DNA of 50,205 nucleotides, from positions 1 through 50,205 of the forward strand of contig JAFGBG010000085.1 in assembly GCA_016933295.1 (NCBI GenBank), given 5' to 3'. Source of the stretch: Sedimentisphaerales bacterium (GTDB taxonomy: Bacteria; Planctomycetota; Phycisphaerae; Sedimentisphaerales; Anaerobacaceae). Below the pieces are notes generated by a model. That model saw only the letters and a program-made list of their open reading frames with translations. It searched no databases and was not told the origin of the DNA. The first letter of the stretch is position 1. Each line of letters begins with the position of its first letter. Of the stretch, positions 16,335 through 25,838 are shown piece by piece. Made by a program: the position numbers and the translations under genes.

Positions 16335-17300
16335 ATGAGCTTGAAAATTTTGATTAGCCTAATACTTGCAACGGGCGTTCTCGGCAACGCAGGCACATCG
16401 GAAAAAAACGAGACAAAAACCAAAGAAAACTATCTATTCTCATCGTTCAGAGGCAACGGCGAAGACGGTCTTCATCTGGCATACAGCCACGATGGATTAG
16501 AATGGATTGCATTAAATAACGACACTTCCTTTCTCAAACCCGAAGTTGGAACCAAGCTAATGCGTGATCCCTGTATCTGCCGGGGGCCTGACGGTACTTT
16601 TCACATGGTCTGGACCAGCGGCTGGTGGGACAAAGGCATAGGAATTGCTCATTCTAAAGACCTCATAAAATGGTCCGAACAAAAATGGCTGGGTGTGATG
16701 GAGCATGAACCGACAGCGGCAAACTGTTGGGCGCCTGAAATATTTTACGACAAAGAAAGTAAAAAATACATAATCTACTGGTCAACAACAATCCCGGGGC
16801 GATTTCCTGATACTGAAAATACCGGCGACAGCGGCAATAACAGAAAGCTTAACCACAGAATATACTATATAACAACCGAGGATTTCGAGAACTATTCCAA
16901 AGTGGCACTTCTTTACGATGACGGATTCAACGTGATAGATGCGACTATCGTTAAAGACAAAGACAGATATGTTATGTTCATAAAGGATGAGACAAGACTA
17001 CCGATAGCTAAAAAAAATATCCGGATCGCTTTCAGCGACAAACTCGAAGGTCCATACAGCCATGCTTCGGAGCCGATTTCGCCGGATTGGGTCGAAGGAC
17101 CGACAGTACTAAAAATCGCCGATACGTGGTATTTGTACTACGACGGCTATCGACACCATCGGTATGAGGGAATCAGATCGAAGGATTTAAAAAACTGGGA
17201 GACGATTACTGATAAGCTGGTTTTTCCCAAAGATACCAGGCACGGAACCGCATTTAGGGCACCAGATGATATATTGGAAACGCTTCTTAAGCTAAATTAA
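16335..17300 (+). CDS. Secreted glycoside hydrolase, family 43-like
   Basis: The 321-residue protein has a short signal peptide and the five-bladed-propeller sequence pattern of GH43 enzymes, which mostly remove arabinose or xylose from plant polysaccharides. The three acidic positions expected of the family are visible: Asp78 in MRDPCICRGPDG as base, Asp202 in VIDATIVKD as modulator and Glu254 in WVEGPTVLK as acid. All three assignments come from motif position, not alignment. AAGGA lies about eight bases before the ATG. The gene is a single unit, divergent from the secretion-like operon and convergent with pilT. Exact substrate is unknown. Together with the GH127 enzyme it suggests growth on arabinose-containing polysaccharide. 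Confidence 0.85.
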   Translation: MSLKILISLILATGVLGNAGTSEKNETKTKENYLFSSFRGNGEDGLHLAYSHDGLEWIALNNDTSFLKPEVGTKLMRDPCICRGPDGTFHMVWTSGWWDKGIGIAHSKDLIKWSEQKWLGVMEHEPTAANCWAPEIFYDKESKKYIIYWSTTIPGRFPDTENTGDSGNNRKLNHRIYYITTEDFENYSKVALLYDDGFNVIDATIVKDKDRYVMFIKDETRLPIAKKNIRIAFSDKLEGPYSHASEPISPDWVEGPTVLKIADTWYLYYDGYRHHRYEGIRSKDLKNWETITDKLVFPKDTRHGTAFRAPDDILETLLKLN

Positions 17301-17347
17301 AGCAAAGGGACATCGGTTAAAAACGATATACCATACACGATAAGTTA

Positions 17348-18418
17348 TCATTTAGCAGTCTGACGGAGCAACTTTTCCATCTTTCCACGGTTATTTGATC
17401 TTAATATCGCCTCTTCCCTGTCAATCAAACCATTCACACACAGCTCTGCAATACTATTATCCATTAAGTGCATACCAAAACGGCGTGACGTTTCGATAAT
17501 ATTCGGTATCTCGTATATCCGGTTCTCACGGATACAGTTTCTGACCGCGGAAGTACATAACAATATTTCCGTACCGGGAACCATACCGGGCTGGTCAACC
17601 CTTCTGAACAGAGTTTGTGAGACTACGGCCTGCAGAGCGTTAGCCAGCATAGTACGAGCCTGAGTCTGCTGATTTGCGGGGTAGATATCTATGACGCGCT
17701 CTATCGACTGTGAGGCATTTACCGTATGCAGGGTGCTGAAAACCAGATGCCCGGTTTCCGCCGCGGTTAGTGTAAAGCTTGTGGTCTCAAGGTCGCGCAT
17801 CTCGCCTACCATAATAATATCTGGATCCTGTCGGAGAACATGTCTGAGGCCGGTTGCAAAGTTCGGGCAATCCGAACCGACTTCACGCTGCTCTATCATA
17901 CACTTATTGTTGGTTAACCAATATTCGATTGGATCTTCAATGGTGATAATTCGTTTACTGTATTTGCTGTTAATCAAATTAATAGTCGAAGCAAGAGTCG
18001 TGCTTTTCCCGGCGCCGGTATGCCCTGTAACCAAAACCAATCCCCTCGGCAGGTCGGCGAAGTCTTTCATTTTCTCCGGCAGATTCAACTCTTCTACTGA
18101 AGGAATACGATCAGATATCAATCTGAATGAAATCCCGATTGTGTCACGCTGATAGTGTGCATTAACACGGAAACGCTGATCCGGATCGGTAATGCTGGTA
18201 GAAAAATCCAGGTCTCTTCTCAACTCCAGCTTTTCAAACCTTTCCTGACCAACCAGAGAAATAACTATGTCCTTTGCATCATTATCGGTAATTACCGGAA
18301 ATTCGGTGTTTACGAGTTCCGTATTTATCCGCAAAATGGGACGCAACCCGACGTTGATATGAACATCGCTCGCCTCTTTCTCTACCGCTTCAACTAAAAC
18401 ACTTCTTATATCTGCCAT
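17348..18418 (-). CDS. pilT: Type IV pilus retraction ATPase PilT
   Basis: PilT-family hexameric ATPase that depolymerises pili at the inner membrane. With the start at 18418 it has 356 residues. Visible motifs are the Walker A GHTGAGKSTT, the Asp box IITIEDPIEYW, Walker B QDPDIIMVGEMRD, the His box TGHLVFSTLHT and, near the C terminus, AVRNCIRE. The last is the PilT signature (AIRNLIRE in model proteins) needed for retraction. The ATG at 18418 follows GGAAGGG; a start 36 bases upstream is open but has no ribosome site. The gene is last in the pilus locus. Its presence argues for a true, retractable pilus and against a pure type II secretion system. Confidence 0.94.
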   Translation of the reverse strand: MADIRSVLVEAVEKEASDVHINVGLRPILRINTELVNTEFPVITDNDAKDIVISLVGQERFEKLELRRDLDFSTSITDPDQRFRVNAHYQRDTIGISFRLISDRIPSVEELNLPEKMKDFADLPRGLVLVTGHTGAGKSTTLASTINLINSKYSKRIITIEDPIEYWLTNNKCMIEQREVGSDCPNFATGLRHVLRQDPDIIMVGEMRDLETTSFTLTAAETGHLVFSTLHTVNASQSIERVIDIYPANQQTQARTMLANALQAVVSQTLFRRVDQPGMVPGTEILLCTSAVRNCIRENRIYEIPNIIETSRRFGMHLMDNSIAELCVNGLIDREEAILRSNNRGKMEKLLRQTAK

Positions 18419-18604
18419 TTTAACACGCCCTTCCAAGCTTCTCGATATAATCACTCAAACAGCCAACTCAGATCGCAAAATAGCCTATCTGAACTGCTTT
18501 CGAAGAATCCGGGCCCCACAACCGAGATTTATTAAGGGCTGAATTCCTCGTATCACGGTTTTAGATATAAAACATCAATTTTATAATCTATAAAAATCGT
18601 CTGT

Positions 18605-20095
18605 TTACTCAGTCGCACCGGCCTCTTCCGACCTGCGGATTTCCCTTGTAGCAGGATCAATTATCGCAGATGGCAATACCGGACTAACAACCTCAGTCGC
18701 TCCGAGATATTGTTGTTCGGCTTCCGTCAGCACAGGTTCTTCTATAATCCTCGGTGTTATGAAGACAACCAGCTCGCTGTTAATTGTCTCTTCGCCTTCA
18801 TAAGTAAATAACCAACCTAAAAGTGGAATGTCGCTTAGCAACGGCACTTTAGTGATTAACTGAGTAACAGTTTGCTTACGGAGACCTCCTATTACGACTG
18901 TCTGACCGTCTTTAACCAGTGCTATGGTATTGGCTTCACGTTTATCCACCACCGGCTGGGGACTTGTAATACTTGCACCACCTGTCCCGATGGTTGTTAT
19001 CTCAACCGTATCGACCTGAACACTGAAAACAGGTATTATGTGCAGCCTTACCATACCGTTTGTTGCAAGGTGAGGCGTTACTTCAAGCTCGACACCTACT
19101 TCTTTGAATTCGGTTGTCCCAAAACTCTGGTATCCGCCCTGCTGAAGTCGCTGATAAGGAATTTCTTCGATAGCCTTGAAAGAGGCAGTTTCATTGTCAA
19201 GCACGATGATTCGTGGATTGGCCAGTAACTTCGCAGAGTCCTGCTGTTGTATTGCACTCATTAATATATCTACATCGACATGTCTTGTAATTAAACCTAA
19301 GTCGAGCGTTCCCGTTGAACCGACCTGCTGAGTAGTGCTGTCGAAAGTACTTGTTACATACGGGGCTGTTCTGCTGTAGCCGGTTATCGGTCCCCCGGTC
19401 GCTTGTGTGCCATACCCTGAATTTCGTCCAGCGGCCCACTCAACGCCCAACTCAAGCTCGTCCGTATTCTTCACATCATAGATCCTGACCTCAACAAGTA
19501 TCTGAGGTGTTACGCGATCAATCTCCGTAATAAATTCGTCAATCGCTTTAATTTTACTTTCCGTATCAGTCACAATAATATTACTGCTACCGGGACTGGA
19601 CGCTATCGAGCCGCGTTTGGAGATGACTTTTGTCAAAGCCTGCTCAACCTGCTTGACATCAGCATAAGTAATTCGATAAATCTTACTGATGGTCCTTTCC
19701 GTCTCTTCCGTAAGCTGTGAGGCCGGAACAATCCTGATAACATTTTCACTTGCCACAAAACCACAACCGTAAGCAGTGAGAATTTGATTCATCGCTTCTT
19801 CAAGCGGCACATCCGTCAAAGTTGCCGTAACCTCTCCGGTAATATCCGGACCTTTAACAATATCCAGGTCTGCCTGCATAGCCAATGCTCTAATGACTTC
19901 ATCAATTGGAGTTTTACTGAAATCAACGCTGACTCTCTGCAACATTTTCTGTTGAACGACCGTCATGTCTTTCTCTTCTGCTTCAACTGCCTGAGCATCC
20001 TGCGCCGCTCGGGTTATACCGGTCATGCCAAGCCCCAGAAACAGTATCAGAGCGACTAACATTATGAACCGTTCACAATTATAAAAATTCCTCAT
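18605..20095 (-). CDS. pilQ: Type IV pilus / type II secretion secretin (PilQ/GspD-like)
   Basis: Outer-membrane secretin of 496 residues with a signal peptide. Periplasmic domains N0 (about residues 50-120, SVDFSKTPIDEVIRALAM) and N1 (about 135-200, KIYRITYADVKQVEQALTKV) come first. The secretin domain then runs from about VEVRIYDVKN to ELVVFITPRII and includes the conserved TVVIGGLRK and KVPLLSDIPLLGWLF stretches. The start at 20095 is chosen because AAAGGAGAT lies just before it and the signal peptide begins there. An in-frame ATG at 20149 would add 18 polar residues. It follows the PilP/GspC-like gene and precedes pilT. The C-terminal tail of about 45 residues might bind a pilotin. Confidence 0.93.
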   Translation of the reverse strand: MRNFYNCERFIMLVALILFLGLGMTGITRAAQDAQAVEAEEKDMTVVQQKMLQRVSVDFSKTPIDEVIRALAMQADLDIVKGPDITGEVTATLTDVPLEEAMNQILTAYGCGFVASENVIRIVPASQLTEETERTISKIYRITYADVKQVEQALTKVISKRGSIASSPGSSNIIVTDTESKIKAIDEFITEIDRVTPQILVEVRIYDVKNTDELELGVEWAAGRNSGYGTQATGGPITGYSRTAPYVTSTFDSTTQQVGSTGTLDLGLITRHVDVDILMSAIQQQDSAKLLANPRIIVLDNETASFKAIEEIPYQRLQQGGYQSFGTTEFKEVGVELEVTPHLATNGMVRLHIIPVFSVQVDTVEITTIGTGGASITSPQPVVDKREANTIALVKDGQTVVIGGLRKQTVTQLITKVPLLSDIPLLGWLFTYEGEETINSELVVFITPRIIEEPVLTEAEQQYLGATEVVSPVLPSAIIDPATREIRRSEEAGATE

Positions 20096-20152
20096 AACAT
20101 CTCCTTTCAAACTTTTACCCAGAACAATATCCTTATTTGGTATTTCCATTAA

Positions 20153-21124
20153 TTATTTTTCCCGGACTTCCTGTGTCCACTTCTGGCCATCTCGTTCGAA
20201 TTCTACGGAATCCTTATTGATTTTTATAATCTTTAAACCATTAATCTCCTCACCTTCTTTAACTATTTCCTTACCGATAATCGCATATTTCTGGTTTTCA
20301 TTATATACAATACCTACTAAATTCGGCTTCCATGTTTTAGAATAAAACTGCTGTTGGGAACTTAATAACATAGGATCTCGAATTTCTGTAGGATATTCAC
20401 TCGGGGCCGTCCAGTCAATAGCAACATCCCGCCTTCCTATCTTAGAGGACTGTTGCGTCGGCGTTCGGCCGGTTCTTGAATCACTGATTCTCCTTGGGGA
20501 TTTGCCGAAAGGTTTAACCAGCAGAAAAAAAAGAAGAATCGAAAGAGAAACGGCAAGAACAACCATCGTTGTTTGCTTGCGAGGATTTACGCCGGCTTTG
20601 GATTTAACACGCTTAATTCGCTTCTGTTTTGAGGCAAATGACACCTTTTGGGGGCCTGTTACCATCCTTTGCTCGGCAACGTTGCTTTTCGGCAGGACTG
20701 GAGAGCCTACGGCAGGCGAACTTTGAATCGCCTCAATCGGTTCCTCAATATCAGGAAGTTCAATCGCTTCATTATATGGAGCCGAGGGTTGCCCAACAGA
20801 TGGTTCCTTTATTATAGGTTTCTTATCTACAACAGGCTCGACCAGTGGTTGTTCGTTTTTTTTCTGCTCTATCGGCGATTGCGAGATAAATGATTCCTGA
20901 GCTAATGATTCCGTAACAGGAGGTTTTTCGCGTGAAATCTCAGATGGAGCAGGCTGTTTCTCAGGCGGTTTTTCAACAGGCATTTCTTCCGCCTTAACCG
21001 TCTCGGATTCAGACGATTCCGGCTTATCTTTGGTGTGATCCGGTTGCTTTTTTTTCGGTACCGGCACACCGGCAAAGATATGAGAAATATTGCTCTGCAG
21101 CCCTGACCTGGTTTTTTTTGCCAT
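20153..21124 (-). CDS. PilP/GspC-like inner-membrane protein with a long Pro/Glu-rich cytoplasmic region
   Basis: The 323-residue protein begins with about 180 residues rich in Pro, Glu, Ser and Lys, ending in a basic stretch (KQKRIKRVKSKAGVNPRKQ). One membrane helix follows (about 187-205), then a linker and a small periplasmic domain of about 70 residues (RDPMLL, NLVGIVYNENQKYAIIGKE, VKEGEEINGLKIIKINKDSVEF). That last domain matches the pattern of the homology region of GspC and PilP, which links the inner-membrane platform to the secretin. The cytoplasmic tail is much longer than in PilP. The position between the ParA-like and secretin genes fits this role. Confidence 0.75.
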   Translation of the reverse strand: MAKKTRSGLQSNISHIFAGVPVPKKKQPDHTKDKPESSESETVKAEEMPVEKPPEKQPAPSEISREKPPVTESLAQESFISQSPIEQKKNEQPLVEPVVDKKPIIKEPSVGQPSAPYNEAIELPDIEEPIEAIQSSPAVGSPVLPKSNVAEQRMVTGPQKVSFASKQKRIKRVKSKAGVNPRKQTTMVVLAVSLSILLFFLLVKPFGKSPRRISDSRTGRTPTQQSSKIGRRDVAIDWTAPSEYPTEIRDPMLLSSQQQFYSKTWKPNLVGIVYNENQKYAIIGKEIVKEGEEINGLKIIKINKDSVEFERDGQKWTQEVREK

Positions 21125-21127
21125 TAT

Positions 21128-21880
21128 TTAGCCTATCTCCTCTGCTAAAATCTTATGCTCAATTGCTCCGGTAGAATCCGGGGCATAGGAAAAAACCGGT
21201 TCATGCGCACTTGGTGCTTCGGCCAATCGCACATCCTTATGGATCACCGTATCAAATACCAAATCGCCAAAATGTTCCCTCATTTGACGCTGGACCTCTC
21301 TGCTCAATTTTGTTCTGCTTTCTACAAATGTTAATAGTACGCCGAGTATCTCCAGATTTTCATTAAAGCGGCTCTGGACAATATCCACGGTTTCAAGCAA
21401 TTGCCTCAAACCCTCAAGAGCATAATAATGCGTTTGTACGGGTATAATGACATCATCACTGGCCACAAGAGCATTTATTGTCAGCAAACTCAGTGAAGGA
21501 GAGCAGTCTATCATACACATATCATAAGATCCGTTAACTTCGCCAATCCTTTTGGAAAGAACATACTCTCTGTTTTCCATTGATGCAAGATCCAGCTCGA
21601 CACCTGAAAGCAAAATGTTACTCGGGATTAAGGAAAGCCCCTCGACATTACTGTTCGTGATCAATTCCGAGGCGGGTATGCTGGAATCTGTAAAAAGATT
21701 GTAAACAGTCTTTTCCGCACATTCCGGATCACAACCAAGTCCCAAAGTGGCGTGAGCCTGCGGGTCCAGGTCTATTAACAGAACGCGTTTGCCCGATAGT
21801 GCGAAAGCCGAGGCCAGATTCACCGCCGTGGTGGTCTTGCCACATCCGCCTTTTTGATTTGCTATCGCTAATGTTCTCAT
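21128..21880 (-). CDS. ParA/MinD-family ATPase in the pilus locus
   Basis: Deviant-Walker P-loop ATPase of 250 residues: Walker A QKGGCGKTTT at residues 9-18 with the signature lysine, switch I/Walker A' region LLIDLDPQAHAT, and Walker B CMIDCSPSLSLL. Size and motifs are those of Soj/ParA. No ParB or centromere-like repeat is nearby. The gene ends three bases before the PilP/GspC-like gene and follows pilO. This suggests it positions or counts pilus machines and does not segregate DNA, much as ParA-like proteins position chemoreceptors or flagella in other bacteria. A role in polar placement is inference. Confidence 0.9.
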   Translation of the reverse strand: MRTLAIANQKGGCGKTTTAVNLASAFALSGKRVLLIDLDPQAHATLGLGCDPECAEKTVYNLFTDSSIPASELITNSNVEGLSLIPSNILLSGVELDLASMENREYVLSKRIGEVNGSYDMCMIDCSPSLSLLTINALVASDDVIIPVQTHYYALEGLRQLLETVDIVQSRFNENLEILGVLLTFVESRTKLSREVQRQMREHFGDLVFDTVIHKDVRLAEAPSAHEPVFSYAPDSTGAIEHKILAEEIG

Positions 21881-21990
21881 AAATTAATTCTGCAAAAATC
21901 AATAAATCCCATCCAATAATATACTTTCGAACTCCTTTTTGCAAAATTCTTCTGAAAAAACATATTTACAAAAATTCTTTTACAAATACG

Positions 21991-22572
21991 TTAACCTTTA
22001 TCTTTGTTGGTCTGTTCGCCTTTTGCAACCAAAATTGCCAGTTGCATTCTCACATCATGGTTCGAATCGTCTACACGAGACTTGGCAATCGAGAAAGTAT
22101 CTACAAAGATAAACGGTTCATATCTCTCAAGAGCGTTAATAAAGATGGCAAATTTCTTAAAACTCGATGTAAAACTCACCTGGTAAAGCTGGCCTGAAAT
22201 ATACTTACATTCATCCAATGCCACTATGCTTTGTCCCGTTGGGGCAACCTGAAAAGCATTCAGCCCAATCTCGTTGGATAATCCGCTAATCTCATATGTG
22301 AGATTAGAAGTGCTGCCCGGAGATATTACAAAATTTCCCAGTGTTTTATTCAGTTCCTCAATATGTTGTTTCAGACGGTTTTTTGTTTGTACCTGTGAGG
22401 CCAGGAATGCTTCATCAGCCTGTTCTTTGACTTTCATGTAATCTTTTTCTATATGTGCCCTGTCTTTACTTTGCGGCAACAGAACCAAAAGAAAAATTAT
22501 CAAAAACACGACTAAGCAACAAAACCAAGCCAAAATCAATGCTTTAAGATATTTTCCCGTATTCGATCTCAT
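21991..22572 (-). CDS. pilO: PilO-like alignment-complex protein
   Basis: The 193-residue protein has a short cytoplasmic N terminus, one membrane helix (about residues 10-32), a periplasmic coiled coil (about 40-80) and a small alpha/beta domain containing YQVSFTSSFKKFAIFINALERYEPFIFVDTFSI. This matches PilO, which pairs with PilN in the periplasm and links the inner-membrane platform to PilP. Sequence conservation in this family is low, so the call also rests on its position directly after pilM and pilN. Six bases separate it from pilN. Confidence 0.82.
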   Translation of the reverse strand: MRSNTGKYLKALILAWFCCLVVFLIIFLLVLLPQSKDRAHIEKDYMKVKEQADEAFLASQVQTKNRLKQHIEELNKTLGNFVISPGSTSNLTYEISGLSNEIGLNAFQVAPTGQSIVALDECKYISGQLYQVSFTSSFKKFAIFINALERYEPFIFVDTFSIAKSRVDDSNHDVRMQLAILVAKGEQTNKDKG

Positions 22573-22578
22573 AAAAAC

Positions 22579-23223
22579 TCACTTTGTCTCGGATGCAAAA
22601 ATTATATTCATAATATAGGATTCAGTCTGATCGGACTCATCCGTAACGGTTTCCTTCGAGGGGATAATCTCCTTCACTCTCGACTTGAGCTCCGGTGAAG
22701 TATTCAAACGTTCCTGATAATTCTGAACAATAGTGTCATAGCTGCCCGACTTGTTGCCGCTGATATTCATCACCAGCCGCCGTTCAGGAACCGCAATAGT
22801 AACCGGTTTATTGGGATCATTGTTTCTTCTCGTTGTTTTTCTTACACTTTGACTTTGAGCCGTCAGATTTCTCATGATCATCTGGCCCGGCATATTCTCC
22901 GACAGTGTTATGAGGATAGGCGACCATTGAACAAACAATTCCAGGCTACGCGATACTTCCGACAGCTTGGAGTTCATCAGGTCGATTTCTTTTTCCAATG
23001 CTTCTTTTTGTTTTACATCGGAAGCATACATGGCAATTTTCTCTTTTGCTTTGACTATCTCCCTTTCATTCATCTCGATAGCCATTTTTGTACGCATATG
23101 CCAATCAATTATCCCCGCAACCACAATAATGGGCACGATAACGGTCACGGCCAAAACAATCAAACCTTCGGTCGTGGTTTTTGCAGGAATACCCTGGCCT
23201 TTTAGTAAATCGATTTTATGCAT
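22579..23223 (-). CDS. pilN: PilN-like protein
   Basis: The 214-residue protein starts with the short cytoplasmic sequence MHKIDLLKGQ, typical of the PilN peptide that docks on PilM (INLLP in model proteins). A membrane helix (about residues 19-40), a coiled coil (about 45-95) and a ferredoxin-like periplasmic domain follow. The coding region overlaps the end of pilM by eight bases, so the two are probably translated together. A basic and polar insert (RKTTRRNNDPNKP) in the periplasmic domain looks unusual for the family. Confidence 0.85.
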   Translation of the reverse strand: MHKIDLLKGQGIPAKTTTEGLIVLAVTVIVPIIVVAGIIDWHMRTKMAIEMNEREIVKAKEKIAMYASDVKQKEALEKEIDLMNSKLSEVSRSLELFVQWSPILITLSENMPGQMIMRNLTAQSQSVRKTTRRNNDPNKPVTIAVPERRLVMNISGNKSGSYDTIVQNYQERLNTSPELKSRVKEIIPSKETVTDESDQTESYIMNIIFASETK

Positions 23224-24268
23224 CGTATATCGACCTCATCGCAAGACCGGCGGCCACCGTCATTGCTGGGCCGTTCTTGCGCAGAATATTTTTCAGCAGC
23301 ACGCTCCGCAGGATTCGTGAATGACACTGCATCTTTTCAAATGGATTCCACAATTCAAACTTGAGCGGCAGGTGCTCGTTCAAAAGTTCCACAATCCCGC
23401 CGAACATGGCGAAACCTCCACAGACCAGAAGCCTCTCTATACGAAACGCATTCTGCTGCGCACCATAGTAGCGAATTGTCTTGTTAATGTCACCGATAAG
23501 TCCTATGCTTGCCTCGGCCAGGGATTCGTCAATGGATAGAGGAATGTCTTTTTCTTCGCCGGCGAGCGTCCTGCGGACGTCCTCCGGCGTAATGTCGTTC
23601 TGTTCGGCGATTTGCCGGATTATCTCGCTGCTGGAATAATTCAGATTCCTGACAAACGGCCAGCCGTTATTTCCCTCGATGGCAAGAGTCGTATGCTGGC
23701 TGCCAATATTCAAAACAGCAATACCGTGGTCGTTCTGCGGCTTCTCGACTTCTTTGAAGCAATTCAAAAGCGCCAGCGCTTCCACGTCCATCAAAGTGCA
23801 ACTCAGTCGCGACTTCTTGGAAAGCCGCATTTTATTCTTGAGCAGCTTATTCGTCGCCGCTACAAAATATCCGCGTGCCCGGTCTGTGCCGTTGGGGATC
23901 AATTTGTAATCAACCACAATATCCGGCGTAGTAAAGGGGCAGACCTGCTTGGCTTCCAGCAATACGGCCTTCTCCATTTCCTCGGGCGGCAGCATCGGAA
24001 ACTCGAAATTCCTTACGGCCACCTCAGGCCCACCAACCGAGCAGACAATCAGCTTTGTCTTTGATGGAATTATCCGCATGCAGTTCTGGATTGCCCTGAC
24101 GGTGTTCATCTCCCGCCGGCTCGGGCTGTCGGTGCCTTCGCCTGGAATCTCGACAATGGCCGCAGCATTAACCGCCCAGCCGCCTTTGGACCTGGACAAA
24201 TGGACAGCTTTGACTGCATAAGAGCCAATATCGACACCTACTACGTCCTTGTTAGCAAGTTTCAACAT
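23216..24268 (-). CDS. pilM: Pilus assembly ATPase-fold protein PilM
   Basis: Cytoplasmic actin-like protein of 350 residues that binds the N terminus of PilN and connects the platform to the pilus motors. The actin-fold nucleotide motifs are visible: VVGVDIGSYAVKAVHL near the N terminus, GIAVLNIGSQHTTLAI in the middle and RLLVCGGFAMFGGIVELL near the C terminus. It follows one of the PilX-like genes. Its first 96 or so residues are duplicated as a stub at 25783-26121, which shows that this copy is the intact one. The gene overlaps pilN by eight bases. Confidence 0.93.
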   Translation of the reverse strand: MLKLANKDVVGVDIGSYAVKAVHLSRSKGGWAVNAAAIVEIPGEGTDSPSRREMNTVRAIQNCMRIIPSKTKLIVCSVGGPEVAVRNFEFPMLPPEEMEKAVLLEAKQVCPFTTPDIVVDYKLIPNGTDRARGYFVAATNKLLKNKMRLSKKSRLSCTLMDVEALALLNCFKEVEKPQNDHGIAVLNIGSQHTTLAIEGNNGWPFVRNLNYSSSEIIRQIAEQNDITPEDVRRTLAGEEKDIPLSIDESLAEASIGLIGDINKTIRYYGAQQNAFRIERLLVCGGFAMFGGIVELLNEHLPLKFELWNPFEKMQCHSRILRSVLLKNILRKNGPAMTVAAGLAMRSIYDA

Positions 24269-25838
24269 ATTATTCCAATTTGCTCCCGTATTTTAAAGAC
24301 GCCGTATTATACGGGCGGGCAAAGTAAATTGCAAAATTAATTTTCGCTCCCGGCGAAGATAAAAAATCACTCCATCGATTGGCTTTTTTATCGAACTTCT
24401 CTTAATTGCAGGTTGTCATTATATACCGTATGACGGAAAGGTATATGACATTCTCGATAAACTCGAGATTTCAGATTTTAGCGTGTTACATTTTATTTTT
24501 GACAATCTTTTTTTTAAATTGCTTCTTCCCACCAGCGTTCTATCGCAAAATAGCTTGGATCTTCTACGGGATTGCTGAGGCTGGCATCAAAAAATAACTG
24601 GCCGGAATTTTTCACATCAATAGTACTACCGATAAAACTGCCGTAAACAGCTCCTGAATTTTTAATTTCAAGAGATGCATTAGGCGCATAGATCGCACCT
24701 CGGAAATCGCCGGAATTTTTAATCTCTACTTTTGTACAATTCTCCGAACCATAAACCTTCAGTTTTGTGGCATCCATGGCATCATTGTATATATATGAGC
24801 CGTTGCCGGCTATAAAATTTCCGTCCGCATACAATTCTAATGAACCTCCCTCCAAGACTCTAATCTCACCGCCGTTTTTAATATTGACATTGCCAGTAGA
24901 AATCGTTACTTCCCCATCGATATATAATTTTTCACCATTTCCTATTGTAATTGAAGGAAATCCATACGTACCTGCTGGAATCGTCGTAATTCCTCCGCTG
25001 CTCGGCGGTAATGTACTATCAATAACTTCCGGTACAGTTTTGAATGGAAATTCCATATACTCTGAAGCGGCATAAGTCGGGCCGTTAATTATGGATGACT
25101 TTTTCTGAGAAATGACACTTTCAGGATCGCTGCCGGGCCCTACTACTATCTCCCCATTAAACACGAGATTAGGATGCAATTTAATTGCACCGGGTTCGTC
25201 ACTGTCGGTCCGTATTTGGAAAACAATACTGCTGCCTTCTGGGACAACACCATGTTCAGTATAGGAGCCTAATTCTATGCTTACACGGCCATAGAATTGA
25301 TTGTCCCAAATTGACTTCAGCGTTGTCATGGCATGAACCTTTTTTACCTGGTCTCTATAATATCCTGTCGAATGAATTGTATAGCCGTTATAGTACACAG
25401 GATTAGTAGTATCATTAGGTACAACCTCATAACTATATGTCGGCTGGCTGGAGGAAGGATTTAACGGCACATCCATCGCACTTGGTAAACTGGAGAAATC
25501 AATCGGCCAGGCAAGCAACTTCTGATTCAAAAGATGCAAAGCTTCTGTGAGCCCGGCGTCGGCGGCTTCGCGGGCTACTACAATGGAGTTATTTTGTGAC
25601 GAGATAACTCTGCTGCCGAAACCCATTCGCAGCATTCCCCAACCGATAATGGCCAAACAGACGCCGATAACAAGAACAAGTCCTACAATCGAACCTCGTT
25701 CGTGTTTCTTGAAATTTTTTTCTCTTTCATTCATAATATTTCCCCTCAATTCCTCTTCAAACATCCTTATATGTGTAATTTATTATATCTTATTGCCGTA
25801 GTAATGACGGTCATTTTCAGTGTTTTTAATTTTTTCGT
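23986..25838 (-). repeat. Tandem duplication, copy A (pilW tail, pilX-like, pilM start)
   Basis: This segment and 25839-27711 are diverged direct copies. On the minus strand copy A begins in a remnant of the pilW-like 3' end (about 25785-25838). It continues through the pilX-like gene at 24514-25734 and its downstream gap, and ends in pilM near residue 96 (23986). The shared gap sequences include TTTGCTCCCGTATT and AATTGCAAAA, and the shared pilW tail includes CTTATTGCCGTAGTA. The copy boundary matches the order pilW-pilX-pilM exactly. Confidence 0.85.
24514..25734 (-). CDS. PilX-type pilus protein with beta-helix-like C-terminal domain (copy A)
   Basis: The 406-residue protein has an N-terminal hydrophobic segment (ERGSIVGLVLVIGVCLAI) followed by AREAADAGLTEALHLLNQ, the pattern of PilX-like minor pilin or tip proteins. 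The last 150 residues contain short repeats (IKNSGDFRGAIYAPNAS, IKNSGAVYGSFIGS, VKNSGQLFFD) like those of beta-helix or polymer-forming domains. I believe this class is annotated DUF7305 but cannot confirm it. The ATG at 25734 follows GAGGGG; an in-frame ATG 30 bases upstream is less likely. It is a close paralogue of 26411-27610, made by the local duplication. It may form part of the pilus tip. Confidence 0.82.
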   Translation of the reverse strand: MNEREKNFKKHERGSIVGLVLVIGVCLAIIGWGMLRMGFGSRVISSQNNSIVVAREAADAGLTEALHLLNQKLLAWPIDFSSLPSAMDVPLNPSSSQPTYSYEVVPNDTTNPVYYNGYTIHSTGYYRDQVKKVHAMTTLKSIWDNQFYGRVSIELGSYTEHGVVPEGSSIVFQIRTDSDEPGAIKLHPNLVFNGEIVVGPGSDPESVISQKKSSIINGPTYAASEYMEFPFKTVPEVIDSTLPPSSGGITTIPAGTYGFPSITIGNGEKLYIDGEVTISTGNVNIKNGGEIRVLEGGSLELYADGNFIAGNGSYIYNDAMDATKLKVYGSENCTKVEIKNSGDFRGAIYAPNASLEIKNSGAVYGSFIGSTIDVKNSGQLFFDASLSNPVEDPSYFAIERWWEEAI

